From Microbacterium sp. (GTDB lineage: Bacteria; Actinomycetota; Actinomycetes; Actinomycetales; Microbacteriaceae), in the NCBI RefSeq assembly GCF_031179285.1, contig NZ_JAPSHY010000007.1, positions 1 through 64,000 of the forward strand: a stretch of DNA of 64,000 bases, given 5' to 3'. The position numbers and the translations under genes are program-made. Shown here piece after piece: positions 42,686 through 51,331 of this stretch; within the stretch, counting starts at the first letter, position 1; each line of letters opens with the position of its first letter. The notes below the pieces were generated by a model. The model was not told the origin of the DNA. It searched no databases and worked only from the letters and a program-made list of their open reading frames with translations.

Positions 42686-43015
42686 TCAGAGCTCGTCCCA
42701 CAGGGCCCAGGAATCGTCCTCCTCGACGGACGGCACCCCAGAGCGCTCGATCGCGAGCGCGTGATCGGTCAACTGCTCGACCGTCTCCGGTTCGATCACC
42801 GCGATTCCTGCCCTGCCGTTGCGCGCAATGCCGATGTCCACGAGCCAGCCGATGCGCAGCTCCAGCCGATCCACCGTGCCGTCCTCGGTGACGAAGGGAA
42901 CGTCGACGACATCGGTATCGCGGATCCGCGCCAAGGCGAGGCCGTAGCGCCCCACGGCATCGGCGATCTCGTCACCGGTATGGAAGTCGCCGAAAGTGGT
43001 GATGATCCGCTTCAT
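42686..43015 (-). CDS. Conserved small hypothetical protein
   Basis: A 109-residue acidic protein that I do not recognise. It begins MKRIITTFGDFHTGDEIADA; the first half reads as alternating beta/alpha (LRIGWLVDIG), and the C-terminus ends in EEDDSWALWDEL. In-frame ATGs at 43051 and 43039 would add 12 or 8 residues; 43015 is chosen for its compact N-terminus. TAAGCT near 43073-43078 may be the -10. It stands alone between the thioesterase and the ANTAR genes. Confidence 0.65.
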   Translation of the reverse strand: MKRIITTFGDFHTGDEIADAVGRYGLALARIRDTDVVDVPFVTEDGTVDRLELRIGWLVDIGIARNGRAGIAVIEPETVEQLTDHALAIERSGVPSVEEDDSWALWDEL

Positions 43016-43128
43016 CCGAAAGCCCCCGAGCGCATTCATGTCGAATGTCACCGGGTCTGGGGCGACGCCAGATCAGCTTATGCACACAGCCAACGATCGC
43101 GGCACCCCTTGACGGGAAGTTTTCGAAC

Positions 43129-43842
43129 CTACTCGAGCCTCAGGCGCCGTTCGACGATGGCGCGCGCGACGTCGCCGAGGCGCTCGCCGTGCGAGCGCGC
43201 ATAGGTGCGGATGAGGGTGAAAGCCTCGTCGACGGGCACGCGGTTCATGTGAGAGACCACGCCCTTGGCCTGCTCGATGACCACCCGGCTGTTGAGCGCA
43301 TGCTGCAGTTGCTCCGCCAGCGCTTCGGTCTCGCGCAGCGCGCGCTCATGGAGGATCCCGATGGTCGCGAGGTCAGCCAGTGCCCTCGCGACGATGAGGT
43401 CGTCCTCTCGCAGGACTCCGTCTTCGCGTTGCAGGAGGTTGAGGGCCCCGATCGTCTGGTTGCGCAGGCGGAGCGGTATGGTCACGAGTGTGGTGAACCC
43501 CGAGGCGAGTGCACTCCGGCGAAAGTCCTCCCATTCCGGTCCGAGCGCCGCGACCTCTGCGACCGAGATGGCAGCCGCGGTGTCGTACGTGGGATCGATG
43601 GGACTCTGAGATGCGAGAAGCAGCGCTTCGACGATGGTTCCGACTTCGCTCGTGGAGGCGACCAGCTCGAGCTCGCCGCCGCCGTCGGCCAGCAGCAATC
43701 CGGCAGCCGCGACCTCGAGTTGCTCCGCGCAGGTGTCGACGAGCCGTTGCATCAGCTCCACCACGTCGTAGTCATCGACGAGAGTGTCTGCCAGCTGGGT
43801 GAACGTGGTCAGAAGCCGTCGGTCGCGGTCGAGAGTCGTCAT
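43129..43842 (-). CDS. GAF-ANTAR domain regulator (first of two)
   Basis: A 237-residue cytosolic regulator: an N-terminal GAF sensor domain (about 20-165, with FTTLVTIPLRLRNQTIGALN) and a C-terminal ANTAR RNA-binding domain (about 175-235) with HALNSRVVIEQAKGVV. ANTAR proteins act as antiterminators by binding paired hexaloop hairpins in nascent mRNA. The start overlaps the stop of the next ANTAR gene (ATGA). Confidence 0.88.
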   Translation of the reverse strand: MTTLDRDRRLLTTFTQLADTLVDDYDVVELMQRLVDTCAEQLEVAAAGLLLADGGGELELVASTSEVGTIVEALLLASQSPIDPTYDTAAAISVAEVAALGPEWEDFRRSALASGFTTLVTIPLRLRNQTIGALNLLQREDGVLREDDLIVARALADLATIGILHERALRETEALAEQLQHALNSRVVIEQAKGVVSHMNRVPVDEAFTLIRTYARSHGERLGDVARAIVERRLRLE

Positions 43843-44555
43843 GAGTCCACCTCGATCGCGCCGGAGTCCTTCGAGAAGATCAGTCGACCGTCGAGCACAT
43901 CATCTGCCACGGCCATCACATTGCGGTCCGTCGCGAATGCGTGGCTCTGCAACAGCAGCCGGGCATCATCAGCATCGATGTCGAGCTGCGCCAGGACCAT
44001 GCCCGTGGCCTGGTGCACGCGTCGGCGTGAATAGGGCGAGAGTGCGCTCTCGGGCTCTTCGAGATCGGAGAGGCTACGTCGCAGCACATGTCTCGCCACG
44101 GCGGACGCGAGTGCACTGGCCTGCTCGGTCTGGGCGGCGTCGAAGGTCAAGGGCACGCTGGAGTACAGATCGACGGCGCCGAACCGGAGGTTTCCGATCG
44201 AGAGCGGGAACGCGAAGATCGACGCGATACTGCGCCGCCTGACCGCACGGCCGAACGCCGGCCATCGCTGCGCCCCTTGCTCTCCTCGCAGGTCCGGCTC
44301 CATGACGGGGCGGGCGGTGAGGAGTGCGTCCCAGCACGGACCCTCGCCGAGGTCGAACTGCAACTCGTCCAGCCATGCTGAAGAGCTGTCGGTCGCCGAC
44401 ACCGTCTGACTCCCCAGGAACCCGCCGAGGGTTGCCACCGAGGCACCGGTCACCGGCAGAACCGCCAGGAAGGAACGCGGCAGAGTGTTCACCTCGACGG
44501 CAGGATCGTCGAGGCGCGTCAACGCGATGCGCAACCCCTCATCCACGGTCACCAC
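43839..44555 (-). CDS. GAF-ANTAR domain regulator (second of two)
   Basis: A 238-residue paralogue-like protein: a GAF region (about 25-165, with FDLGEGPCWDALLTARPVME and IFAFPLSIGNLRFGAVDLY) and an ANTAR domain (about 170-230, RRRVHQATGMVLAQLDID). The residues around GEGPC are typical of actinobacterial GAF-ANTAR proteins. The start overlaps the 3' end of the GNAT gene by 17 nt, so the four genes 45770 to 43129 form one transcription unit. Confidence 0.87.
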   Translation of the reverse strand: MVTVDEGLRIALTRLDDPAVEVNTLPRSFLAVLPVTGASVATLGGFLGSQTVSATDSSSAWLDELQFDLGEGPCWDALLTARPVMEPDLRGEQGAQRWPAFGRAVRRRSIASIFAFPLSIGNLRFGAVDLYSSVPLTFDAAQTEQASALASAVARHVLRRSLSDLEEPESALSPYSRRRVHQATGMVLAQLDIDADDARLLLQSHAFATDRNVMAVADDVLDGRLIFSKDSGAIEVDS

Positions 44556-45153
44556 CTCTCCCCTTCACGCTAGTCCGGGGAGTCGGCCCGAGCAACGTCG
44601 AGGCCGGTGGCGCCTTCTCGTCGTCGAGGATCCTCTGGAACAGCACGTGATCCTGCCAGTGTCCGGCGATGCGGAGATAGCGCGGCGCGATGCCGATGCG
44701 CTCGAAGCCGTTCCCCGTGAGGACGCGCTGCGACGCGTGGTTGTGAAGCAGCGTCGCGGCCTGGATCCGATGCAGGCCCAGGTCATCCCGAGCGTACTGC
44801 ACGATCGTCGCCACGGCGCGGGAGCCGAGGCCGCGACGGAGCTGGCCCGCGCCCACCCAGTAACCGAGGTCGGTGCTCCAGAAAGCGCCTCGGACGATGT
44901 TGTTGAGATTGGCCCGTCCGCGGATCTCGCCGTCCGCGGCCTCGATCACGAATCGCAGACTGCGGCCGGCATCCGCTTCGGCCTCACACTCACGCGCGTG
45001 GTGCTCCTGCCACTCCGCGGTGAAGAAGTCCTCGTCGCGTATCGGCTCCCAGGGAGCGAGGTGCTCGCGGTTGGCGCGGTAGGCGCTCGCGAGGGCGGCA
45101 CCGTCACCGGATCGCACCGGTCGCAGCACGTGCTCGGCGTCGAGCTGGAACAC
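44539..45153 (-). CDS. RimJ/RimL-type GNAT N-acetyltransferase
   Basis: A 204-residue acetyltransferase: LRPVRSGDGAALASAYRANR at the N-terminus, LGYWVGAGQLRRGLGSRAVA holding the acetyl-CoA loop, and NHASQRVLTGNGFERIG. Such enzymes acetylate protein N-termini or small amines; no substrate clue. GTG 45153 shares a base with the TAG stop of pdtaR (TAGTG), so it is coupled. It sits oddly between ANTAR regulators. Confidence 0.87.
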   Translation of the reverse strand: MFQLDAEHVLRPVRSGDGAALASAYRANREHLAPWEPIRDEDFFTAEWQEHHARECEAEADAGRSLRFVIEAADGEIRGRANLNNIVRGAFWSTDLGYWVGAGQLRRGLGSRAVATIVQYARDDLGLHRIQAATLLHNHASQRVLTGNGFERIGIAPRYLRIAGHWQDHVLFQRILDDEKAPPASTLLGPTPRTSVKGRGGDRG

Positions 45154-45770
45154 TACTTCTTCGGTGCCAGCTGCTCGATGATCGCTTTGGCGACGTCCTG
45201 CATCGTGAGGCGACGGTCCATCGACGCCTTCTGGATCCAGCGGAACGCCTCGGGCTCGCTCAGACCCATCTTCTCGTTGAGAAGGCCCTTGGCGCGGTCG
45301 ACGAGCTTGCGGGTCTCGAAGCGCTCGACCATGTCGGCGACCTCAGCCTCGAGGGTGATGATCTGCTCGTGACGGGCCAGCGCGATCTCGATCGCGGGGA
45401 GAAGGTCGTTCGGGGTGAACGGCTTCACGACGTACGCCAGGGCACCTGCCTCGCTCGCGCGCTCGACGAGCTCTTTCTGGCTGAAGGCGGTGAGAAGCAC
45501 GACGGGCGCGATGTTGCCCTTGTGCAGTCTCTCGGCGGCGCTGATGCCGTCGAGCTGCGGCATCTTCACATCCATGATCACGAGATCGGGGCGCAGTTCG
45601 GTCGCCAGCTGCACCGCCGTCTCACCGTCGCCTGCCTCGCCGACGACGTCGAAGCCGTTGTCGCGGAGAATCTCGACGATGTCGAGGCGGATCAGCGATT
45701 CGTCCTCTGCGACGACGACGCGTCGGGGGGCGGATGCCGTGGGCTGCTCAGCCTGTTCTTGCTCGGTCAC
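45153..45770 (-). CDS. pdtaR: ANTAR response regulator PdtaR
   Basis: A 205-residue two-domain response regulator: an N-terminal receiver domain (about 17-130) with phosphoacceptor Asp in LVIMDVKMPQLDG (about 66) and Lys in YVVKPF, and a C-terminal ANTAR domain (about 140-200) with RKLVDRAKGLLNEKMGLSEP. In mycobacteria PdtaR pairs with the kinase PdtaS and controls transcripts by antitermination. No kinase gene is adjacent. The GTG start is leaderless behind TAAGAT. Confidence 0.93.
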   Translation of the reverse strand: MTEQEQAEQPTASAPRRVVVAEDESLIRLDIVEILRDNGFDVVGEAGDGETAVQLATELRPDLVIMDVKMPQLDGISAAERLHKGNIAPVVLLTAFSQKELVERASEAGALAYVVKPFTPNDLLPAIEIALARHEQIITLEAEVADMVERFETRKLVDRAKGLLNEKMGLSEPEAFRWIQKASMDRRLTMQDVAKAIIEQLAPKK

Positions 45771-45776
45771 ACATCC

Positions 45777-45782
45777 ATCTTA
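45777..45782 (-). promoter_or_regulatory. -10 box for the leaderless pdtaR operon
   Basis: TAAGAT on the minus strand, 6 nt before GTG 45770. Confidence 0.6.
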
Positions 45783-45845
45783 GTGGAGAGGCCGCGGCGA
45801 ACAGGCGGCACGTGGTGCGGGAACCGATGCCGCGCTCCCCTGCGC

Positions 45846-45851
45846 TAAAGT
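45846..45851 (+). promoter_or_regulatory. -10 box for tRNA-Leu(CAA)
   Basis: TAAAGT, 18 nt before the mature 5' end of the tRNA. Confidence 0.45.
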
Positions 45852-45869
45852 CGAAGACGCGACACACGA

Positions 45870-45952
45870 GCCGGCGTGGCGGAATGGCAGACGCGGAGCA
45901 CTCAAAATGCTTTGTCCGAAAGGGCGTGTGGGTTCGAGTCCCACCGCCGGCA
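45870..45952 (+). tRNA. tRNA-Leu (anticodon CAA)
   Basis: The acceptor stem GCCGGCG pairs with CGCCGGC (45945-45951), discriminator A. The anticodon arm is gagca-CTCAAAA-tgctt, anticodon CAA. The long variable arm (tgtccgaaagggcg region) and the T-loop GTTCGAGTC are present. CCA is not encoded. The gene reads UUG codons. Confidence 0.95.
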
Positions 45953-45972
45953 CCCAGAGATGAGCGGCAGGG

Positions 45973-46248
45973 TCAGAACTCGTACTCGAGCCAGGGTCCA
46001 TCCAGCGGAAGCGGGTCGATCTCGAAGCGCTCGAGTTCCTCGGCCGATCTTTCCACGACCTCGAAGCGAACAGGCACGCCCGGTGCGACCAGCAGCGAGA
46101 TGGTGCCATGCCCGACCGTGCGGAAGTCGACAAAATCCGATCCCTCACGCATGGCCGCGACGATCTTCTGCTTGGTCTCGTCGACATCCTGGTTCGCGTC
46201 GAGCAGGAATGTCTGGCCGTCGAACCTGACTTTGTTCACCTTCACCAT
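45973..46248 (-). CDS. Small conserved hypothetical protein
   Basis: A 91-residue protein that I do not assign to a family. It begins MVKVNKVRFDGQTFLLDANQ, with a predicted beta-alpha layout and the motif FVDFRTVGHGTISLLVAPGVP, and an acidic C-terminus. A GGGAG ribosome binding site precedes ATG 46248. It is convergent with the tRNA-Leu gene, 20 nt away. Confidence 0.65.
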   Translation of the reverse strand: MVKVNKVRFDGQTFLLDANQDVDETKQKIVAAMREGSDFVDFRTVGHGTISLLVAPGVPVRFEVVERSAEELERFEIDPLPLDGPWLEYEF

Positions 46249-46414
46249 GGCTCCCGTTATCGCTTCCCGAGCAGGATCACCCCTTCCGGTCTACTTGGCT
46301 CAGAGGTCGGGGGATCTCGCCGAGCCTACCGTGCCCCCACGAACCGAGAGCTGGTTCTCCGGATTTGCAGGCGCCCACATGCTCGGTCGACCCGAGCGGA
46401 GTCGGCCCGTCATC

Positions 46415-46642
46415 TCACCCTGGGATCGAGCGCGGATCATGGCCGTACGTGCTCCTGTCACCGATTCGCCCCTCGAGGTCTCGCACGAGGTGCTCGACCT
46501 GGCGGGCCCGAGCCACCTCGCGCCCGGCGGCTGCCGCCTCTGCTCGCGTTCGGAAGGCATGGCCGATGACCTGCCCCCCACCCTCGATCCGATTCCACCA
46601 GGCCCCGCCCGGGTGGAAGGTCTCGACATCGCCTGCGGGCAT
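46415..46642 (-). CDS. DUF2188 domain protein
   Basis: A 75-residue small protein matching the DUF2188 pattern: a tryptophan-containing start (GGAWWNRIEGG), a central AFRTRAEAAAAGREVARA helix, and the C-terminal RDLEGRIGDRSTYGHDP. The strong AAGGAGGAG ribosome binding site (46646-46654) supports ATG 46642. Function unknown. The flanking gaps 46249-46414 and 46643-46766 show nothing else convincing. Confidence 0.82.
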   Translation of the reverse strand: MPAGDVETFHPGGAWWNRIEGGGQVIGHAFRTRAEAAAAGREVARARQVEHLVRDLEGRIGDRSTYGHDPRSIPG

Positions 46643-46766
46643 GGCTCCTCCTTGGTTCAGGTATCTGTCTACGTTTCGGTGAGCGCTACTAAGAGGGGCT
46701 TGCCGAACGGCGCACGACGCCTGAGAATGACACCTCTCGCGGCCCAGCCTGGGGCCGTGAGAGGCA

Positions 46767-47432
46767 CTACTGCGCCATCACCGCGAGCTCGGCGAGGAGG
46801 CGAGGGTGGGCGAGGATGCGGAAATGGCCGCCTGTGGCGAGGCGCACGTTCTTCGCACCCCTCAGGGCGCTCCCTTCGGGGATGTGAGGATCGAAGTCGG
46901 CGTAGACCGACACGATGCGTTCATTCACCGTCAGTTGCTGCGCCAGTCCGACGATCGAGGGGTCGTCCGGTGAGAGCGCACGCAGCGTCCGGACGGGAAT
47001 ACGGCGCGCGTAGCGCGATCCCCCGAACGGCGTCGCGATCGCCAGCATCGACCGTATGCGCGCGGCAGCGGGCCCCGTCATCGCCAGCTTCCCGGCGAGC
47101 CCCCCTTTACTGTGAGCCACGAGGATCACGTCCGTGAGGTTCTCGGTCTCGAGGTACCGCGTGATGGCGTCGGCGAGCTCCGCCACCGGATGCCGATTGC
47201 GATGGAGGCTGTCGACGATGTGGACCGGATGGCCGTGGTCGTGGATGAGAGCGATCAGCGGTTGCATGAACTTCCACGTCTCGTAGACGCCGGGGATGAC
47301 GACGACCGGGGCGGCGGGGCCCGATGCGAACACCGTCGGGTCGATACGACCGAAGAACGCACGAAGTTGCCAGTACCCTGCATAGACGTAGTCGGACAGC
47401 CACCACCCCGCTGCCCGGAACACACGTATCAC
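46767..47432 (-). CDS. Alpha/beta hydrolase (lipase-like)
   Basis: A 221-residue alpha/beta hydrolase resembling LipA/PGAP1-like esterases. The nucleophile elbow is VAHSKGGLAGK (Ser about 108), where Lys follows Ser. The region PVVVIPGVYETWKFMQPLI forms the oxyanion strand, and the catalytic His is in GGHFRILAHPRL. The first 25 residues are hydrophobic and aromatic and may touch the membrane. GTG 47432 overlaps the preceding gene stop (GTGA). Confidence 0.83.
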   Translation of the reverse strand: MIRVFRAAGWWLSDYVYAGYWQLRAFFGRIDPTVFASGPAAPVVVIPGVYETWKFMQPLIALIHDHGHPVHIVDSLHRNRHPVAELADAITRYLETENLTDVILVAHSKGGLAGKLAMTGPAAARIRSMLAIATPFGGSRYARRIPVRTLRALSPDDPSIVGLAQQLTVNERIVSVYADFDPHIPEGSALRGAKNVRLATGGHFRILAHPRLLAELAVMAQ

Positions 47433-48235
47433 GGCGTGCCGAGCGTGGTCGAGGTCATCACGGGTTCGGGCGCGGAGCCGGGGTGCGCAGACGCCGTGTG
47501 GGACAAGATGGCGTCAGCGACGGCCAGCGGTGCCGATTCCTGAACCACGTGATGCCGACGGGGGACGTGCACGAGTCGCGCTGACCAGGCCGCAGCCGTC
47601 AGGCGACGGCACCAATCACGCCCGGCCACGGGATCCTTCTCGCCGCGGATCACCAGCAGCGGCACCTCCAGAGCCCTCACCCGCTGCTCGATCGGGTAGG
47701 CCAGCATGTGACGAACCTGGGTGAGATACCACCGCGGACCGCACCGGACATAGTCGCTGAAGACGATCGCGTTGATCCGGGGGGTCTCTCCGAGCGTGTC
47801 CATGGCGAGTGCGCGCACCTGCGCGGACAAGGTCCGATTCTCCTGGTCGACCACAGGACCGATCGCCACGACCGCCGCCACGACGCCGGGCAGTTGCGCC
47901 GCCGCCTCCACCACCCACTGCGCGCCCATCGAATGCCCGACGAGGACGACCCGAGCATCACCGAGGGTCGAGATGACCTCGGCGAGAGCGCGACCCATCC
48001 GCGGCACGTCCGGGTCGTAACCCGGCTTCGGCAGGCCACCGAACCCCGGCAGATCGATCGAGACGACACGGGCCGAGCGGGCCAGCACTCGGTGCAACCG
48101 GGCGAGGTATCGGTGTGACATGCCGATGCCATGGACGAGCACGATCGTCGGCGTTGTCGAAGCGGCGGGCCGCGGGCTCACGATCAGCCGGAACGCCAGC
48201 CCCTCGATGTCGATCTGTCGGCGCTCCGTGGTCAT
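47429..48235 (-). CDS. Alpha/beta hydrolase
   Basis: A 268-residue alpha/beta hydrolase. VLVHGIGMSHRYLARL gives the oxyanion region, VGHSMGAQWV the nucleophile elbow (Ser about 109), VIRGEKDPVAG the acid, and VPRRHHVVQES the His. It is translationally coupled to the downstream lipase-like gene, so the two hydrolases form a small operon. ATG 48235 is leaderless behind TAGCTT. Confidence 0.87.
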   Translation of the reverse strand: MTTERRQIDIEGLAFRLIVSPRPAASTTPTIVLVHGIGMSHRYLARLHRVLARSARVVSIDLPGFGGLPKPGYDPDVPRMGRALAEVISTLGDARVVLVGHSMGAQWVVEAAAQLPGVVAAVVAIGPVVDQENRTLSAQVRALAMDTLGETPRINAIVFSDYVRCGPRWYLTQVRHMLAYPIEQRVRALEVPLLVIRGEKDPVAGRDWCRRLTAAAWSARLVHVPRRHHVVQESAPLAVADAILSHTASAHPGSAPEPVMTSTTLGTP

Positions 48236-48241
48236 GCGAGA

Positions 48242-48247
48242 AAGCTA
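48242..48247 (-). promoter_or_regulatory. -10 box for the leaderless alpha/beta hydrolase operon
   Basis: TAGCTT on the minus strand, 6 nt before ATG 48235. Confidence 0.55.
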
Positions 48248-48311
48248 CCGGGCCGGACCGGAAGCCGGCAGCGGGTTGACATGGGTCGCCAGCGCAGCGT
48301 GATGCGGACGA

Positions 48312-48347
48312 GCGAGAGGGAGCAGCCGTGCGGCCACTCCCCCTCGC
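48312..48347 (-). terminator. Strong hairpin downstream of pyk
   Basis: GCGAGAGGGAG pairs with CTCCCCCTCGC (10 of 11), enclosing an inner GCCG-TG-CGGC stem. It lies 12 nt beyond the pyk stop. It has no T-run, as is common in high-GC actinomycetes. Confidence 0.65.
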
Positions 48348-48359
48348 GAAGCCGTGCGT

Positions 48360-49808
48360 TCAGAGACCTTCTTTGTAGACGGGAGCTGCGCCGTTGACGG
48401 CATCCCCGACCTTGTGAACGCGGATGTCATTCGTCGAACCGATGATTCCGGGAGGGGAACCGGAGATCACGACGACCTTGTCTCCCTCCGACGCCAGGCC
48501 GCTCTCGAGCAGGTACTCGTCGACCTGGTGGTACATCAGGTCGGTGTGCTGCACCATGTCGACGAGCGTCGAACGGATGCCCCAGGTCAGCGCCATACGA
48601 CGACGGATGCCGGGTTCCGGCGTGAACGCGAGCATCGGGATGCGTGAGCGCAGACGCGACAGACGGCGAGCGGAGTCTCCGGACTGTGTGAAGACGCAGA
48701 GGAACTTGGCGTCGACGAATTCCGCGACCTCGAGAGCTGCGAGGGTGATCGCACCACCCTGCGTCTTCGGCTTCGTCGTCAGGGGCGCGATGCGCTCGAG
48801 GCCGTGCTCCTCGGTCGACTCGACGATGCGCGCCATCGTCTCGACGACCACGATGGGGTAGTCGCCGACGCTGGTCTCGCCCGAGAGCATGACCGCGTCC
48901 GCGCCGTCGAGCACGGCGTTCGCGACGTCGGAGGTCTCGGCCCGCGTCGGCACCGGGCTGTTGATCATCGACTCGAGCATCTGCGTGGCGACGATGACCG
49001 GCTTGGCGTTGCGGCGTGCGAGTTCGACGGCGCGCTTCTGCACGATCGGCACCGCTTCCAGCGGCAGCTCGACCCCGAGGTCGCCGCGGGCGACCATGAT
49101 GCCGTCGAACGCGTCGACGATCTCCTCGAGCGCATCGACGGCCTGAGGCTTCTCCACCTTGGCGATGACCGGGATCTTCACGCCCTCTTCGGCCATGATC
49201 TCGTGCACCCGCACCACATCGGCGGCATTGCGGACGAACGACAGCGCGATGATGTCCGCTCCGATGCGCAGACCCCACCGCAGATCGTCCTCGTCCTTCT
49301 CGCTCAGTGCGGGGACGTTGACGGCGACACCGGGCAGGTTGATGCCCTTGTTGTTCGAGACGGCGCCCGCGACGACGACGCGGGTCGTCACGGTGACGCC
49401 GTCGGAATCGACGACCTCGACCTTGACCTTGCCGTCGTCGATGAGCAGGAAATCGCCCGCCTTTACGTCCTGCGGCAGACCCTTGAAGGTCGTGCCGCAG
49501 ATCTCTCGGTTGCCGACGATGTCTTCGGTCGTGATCTTGAAGATGTCGCCGACCGCGAGCTCGTACGGGCCGCCCTCGAACTTGCCGAGGCGGATCTTCG
49601 GCCCCTGCAGGTCGACGAGCACGGCGACGGCGCGACCGGAGTCTTCTGCGGCACGACGGACGTTCGCGTAGTTGTTCTCGTGCACGGAGTAGTCTCCGTG
49701 GCTCAGGTTGAGGCGGGCGACATCGACACCGGCGTCGATCAGCGCGCGCACGGTGTCATAGGTGGATGTGGCAGGGCCCAGGGTGGCGACGATTTTCGCG
49801 CGTCTCAA
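48360..49808 (-). CDS. pyk: Pyruvate kinase
   Basis: A 482-residue glycolytic enzyme making pyruvate and ATP from PEP and ADP. N-terminal RRAKIVATLGPATSTYDTVR, substrate region LNLSHGDYSVHENN, the metal/active-site strand IMVARGDLGVELPLE, and a C-terminal regulatory domain (about 350-480). The frame starts with TTG at 49808, supported by GGAG 8-9 nt upstream and by the perfectly placed family N-terminus; no ATG or GTG fits. A strong hairpin follows the stop. Confidence 0.95.
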   Translation of the reverse strand: MRRAKIVATLGPATSTYDTVRALIDAGVDVARLNLSHGDYSVHENNYANVRRAAEDSGRAVAVLVDLQGPKIRLGKFEGGPYELAVGDIFKITTEDIVGNREICGTTFKGLPQDVKAGDFLLIDDGKVKVEVVDSDGVTVTTRVVVAGAVSNNKGINLPGVAVNVPALSEKDEDDLRWGLRIGADIIALSFVRNAADVVRVHEIMAEEGVKIPVIAKVEKPQAVDALEEIVDAFDGIMVARGDLGVELPLEAVPIVQKRAVELARRNAKPVIVATQMLESMINSPVPTRAETSDVANAVLDGADAVMLSGETSVGDYPIVVVETMARIVESTEEHGLERIAPLTTKPKTQGGAITLAALEVAEFVDAKFLCVFTQSGDSARRLSRLRSRIPMLAFTPEPGIRRRMALTWGIRSTLVDMVQHTDLMYHQVDEYLLESGLASEGDKVVVISGSPPGIIGSTNDIRVHKVGDAVNGAAPVYKEGL

Positions 49809-49864
49809 CAGATACTCCAGAGTAGAGGGGGATGACAGAACAGGCGACGGTGCCGCGGCTCAGC

Positions 49865-51331
49865 CTACGCGGGCTGAAGGCCGATCGCGACATCGCTCGG
49901 GCGCACCGGCGCCGGCAGCACCGTCTCGCCCATGAGGTACCGGTCGACACTCGCGGCCGCGGCTCGACCTTCGGCGATGGCCCAGACGATGAGCGACTGG
50001 CCGCGACCGGCGTCGCCCGCCACGAAGACTCCGGGCAGCGTCGACTCGTAGGAAGAGTCGCGCTGGAAAGCGCCGCGATCGGTCACCTGCGGACGCGTGT
50101 CCTCGGTGAAGCCATCCTGCTCGGGACCGGTGAATCCCATCGCGATGAGCACGAGATCGGCGGGGATCTCTCGCTCGGTGCCGCTCTTGGGCACCCGGCG
50201 ACCGTCGACGTACTCGGTCTCAGCGACCCGCAGCGCACGCAGCTCTCCGACCTCGTTGCCCAGGAACTCGACGGTCGATGCGAGGAACACCCGCTCGCCG
50301 CCCTCTTCATGGGCGGACTGCACCTCGAAGAGCGTCGGCATCGTCGGCCACGGCTGGTGATCCGGACGGGCCGTCGCCGGCTGGCTGCCGATCGCGAGGT
50401 TGGTGACGCTGAGCGCCCCCTGGCGGTGCGCGGTTCCGATGCAGTCGGCACCGGTGTCGCCGCCGCCGATCACGATGACGTGCTTGCCTTCGGCGGTGAT
50501 CTGCTCGGGCACCTTGTCGCCGGCGACCGCGTGGTTCGACTCCACGAGGTACTCCATCGCGAAGTGGACTCCGGCGAGGTCACGGCCGGGGATCGGCAGA
50601 TCGCGCGGCACGGTGGCGCCGGTGGCGATGACCACGGCGTCGTAGCGAGCCCGAAGATCCGCCCACGAGATGTCCTTGCCGATCTCGACGCCGGCGCGGA
50701 AACGGGTGCCCTCCTCCTGCATCTGGCGAAGGCGCGACTCGAGGTGGGACTTCTCCATCTTGAAGTCCGGGATGCCGTAGCGCAGCAGCCCGCCGATGCG
50801 GTCGTCCCGCTCGAAGACGGCGACGGTGTGGCCGGCGCGGGTGAGCTGCTGGGCAGCGGCGAGACCGGCAGGCCCGGAGCCCACGACGGCCACGGTCTTC
50901 CCGGTCAGACGTGCCGGCGGCTGCGCCTCGACCCAGCCCTTCGCGAACGCCTCGTCGATGATCGAGACCTCGACCTGCTTGATAGTGACGGCGGGCTGGT
51001 TGATGCTCAGCACGCAGGCGCTCTCGCAGGGAGCGGGGCACAGTCGACCGGTGAACTCGGGGAAGTTGTTGGTGGCGTGCAGACGCTCGATCGCCGCGCG
51101 TCCCTCACCCCGCCAGGTGAGGTCGTTCCACTCCGGGATGAGGTTGCCGAGCGGGCAGCCCGAGTGACAGAACGGCACGCCGCAGTCCATGCAGCGGCCG
51201 GCCTGACGCCGCAGCACCGCCTGGTCCCCCGGCTGGTACACCTCTTTCCAGTCCATGATGCGCACCGGCACCGGACGGCGGGCGGGAAGCTCACGTTCCG
51301 TGACCTTCAGAAAACCTTTGGGATCAGCCAC
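49865..51331 (-). CDS. gltD: Glutamate synthase, small (beta) subunit
   Basis: A 488-residue NADPH-oxidising subunit that feeds electrons to GltB. The N-terminal Fe-S domain has [17 protein letters not shown] (about 44-60). The FAD site [13 protein letters not shown] is near 147 and the NADPH site [12 protein letters not shown] near 284. A C-terminal FAD motif [13 protein letters not shown] ends the protein. The start lies 8 nt inside the gltB 3' end, so it is coupled. Confidence 0.96.
   Translation of the reverse strand: MADPKGFLKVTERELPARRPVPVRIMDWKEVYQPGDQAVLRRQAGRCMDCGVPFCHSGCPLGNLIPEWNDLTWRGEGRAAIERLHATNNFPEFTGRLCPAPCESACVLSINQPAVTIKQVEVSIIDEAFAKGWVEAQPPARLTGKTVAVVGSGPAGLAAAQQLTRAGHTVAVFERDDRIGGLLRYGIPDFKMEKSHLESRLRQMQEEGTRFRAGVEIGKDISWADLRARYDAVVIATGATVPRDLPIPGRDLAGVHFAMEYLVESNHAVAGDKVPEQITAEGKHVIVIGGGDTGADCIGTAHRQGALSVTNLAIGSQPATARPDHQPWPTMPTLFEVQSAHEEGGERVFLASTVEFLGNEVGELRALRVAETEYVDGRRVPKSGTEREIPADLVLIAMGFTGPEQDGFTEDTRPQVTDRGAFQRDSSYESTLPGVFVAGDAGRGQSLIVWAIAEGRAAAASVDRYLMGETVLPAPVRPSDVAIGLQPA

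Noticed and set aside
43088..43105. Possible extra repeat copy (CAACGATCGCGGC)
   Set aside because: It shares only AACGATCG; no GTTT half and no blocks 2 or 3.
45870..45973. Integration site at tRNA-Leu(CAA)
   Set aside because: No direct repeat of the tRNA 3' end and no mobile genes nearby; the downstream genes look native.
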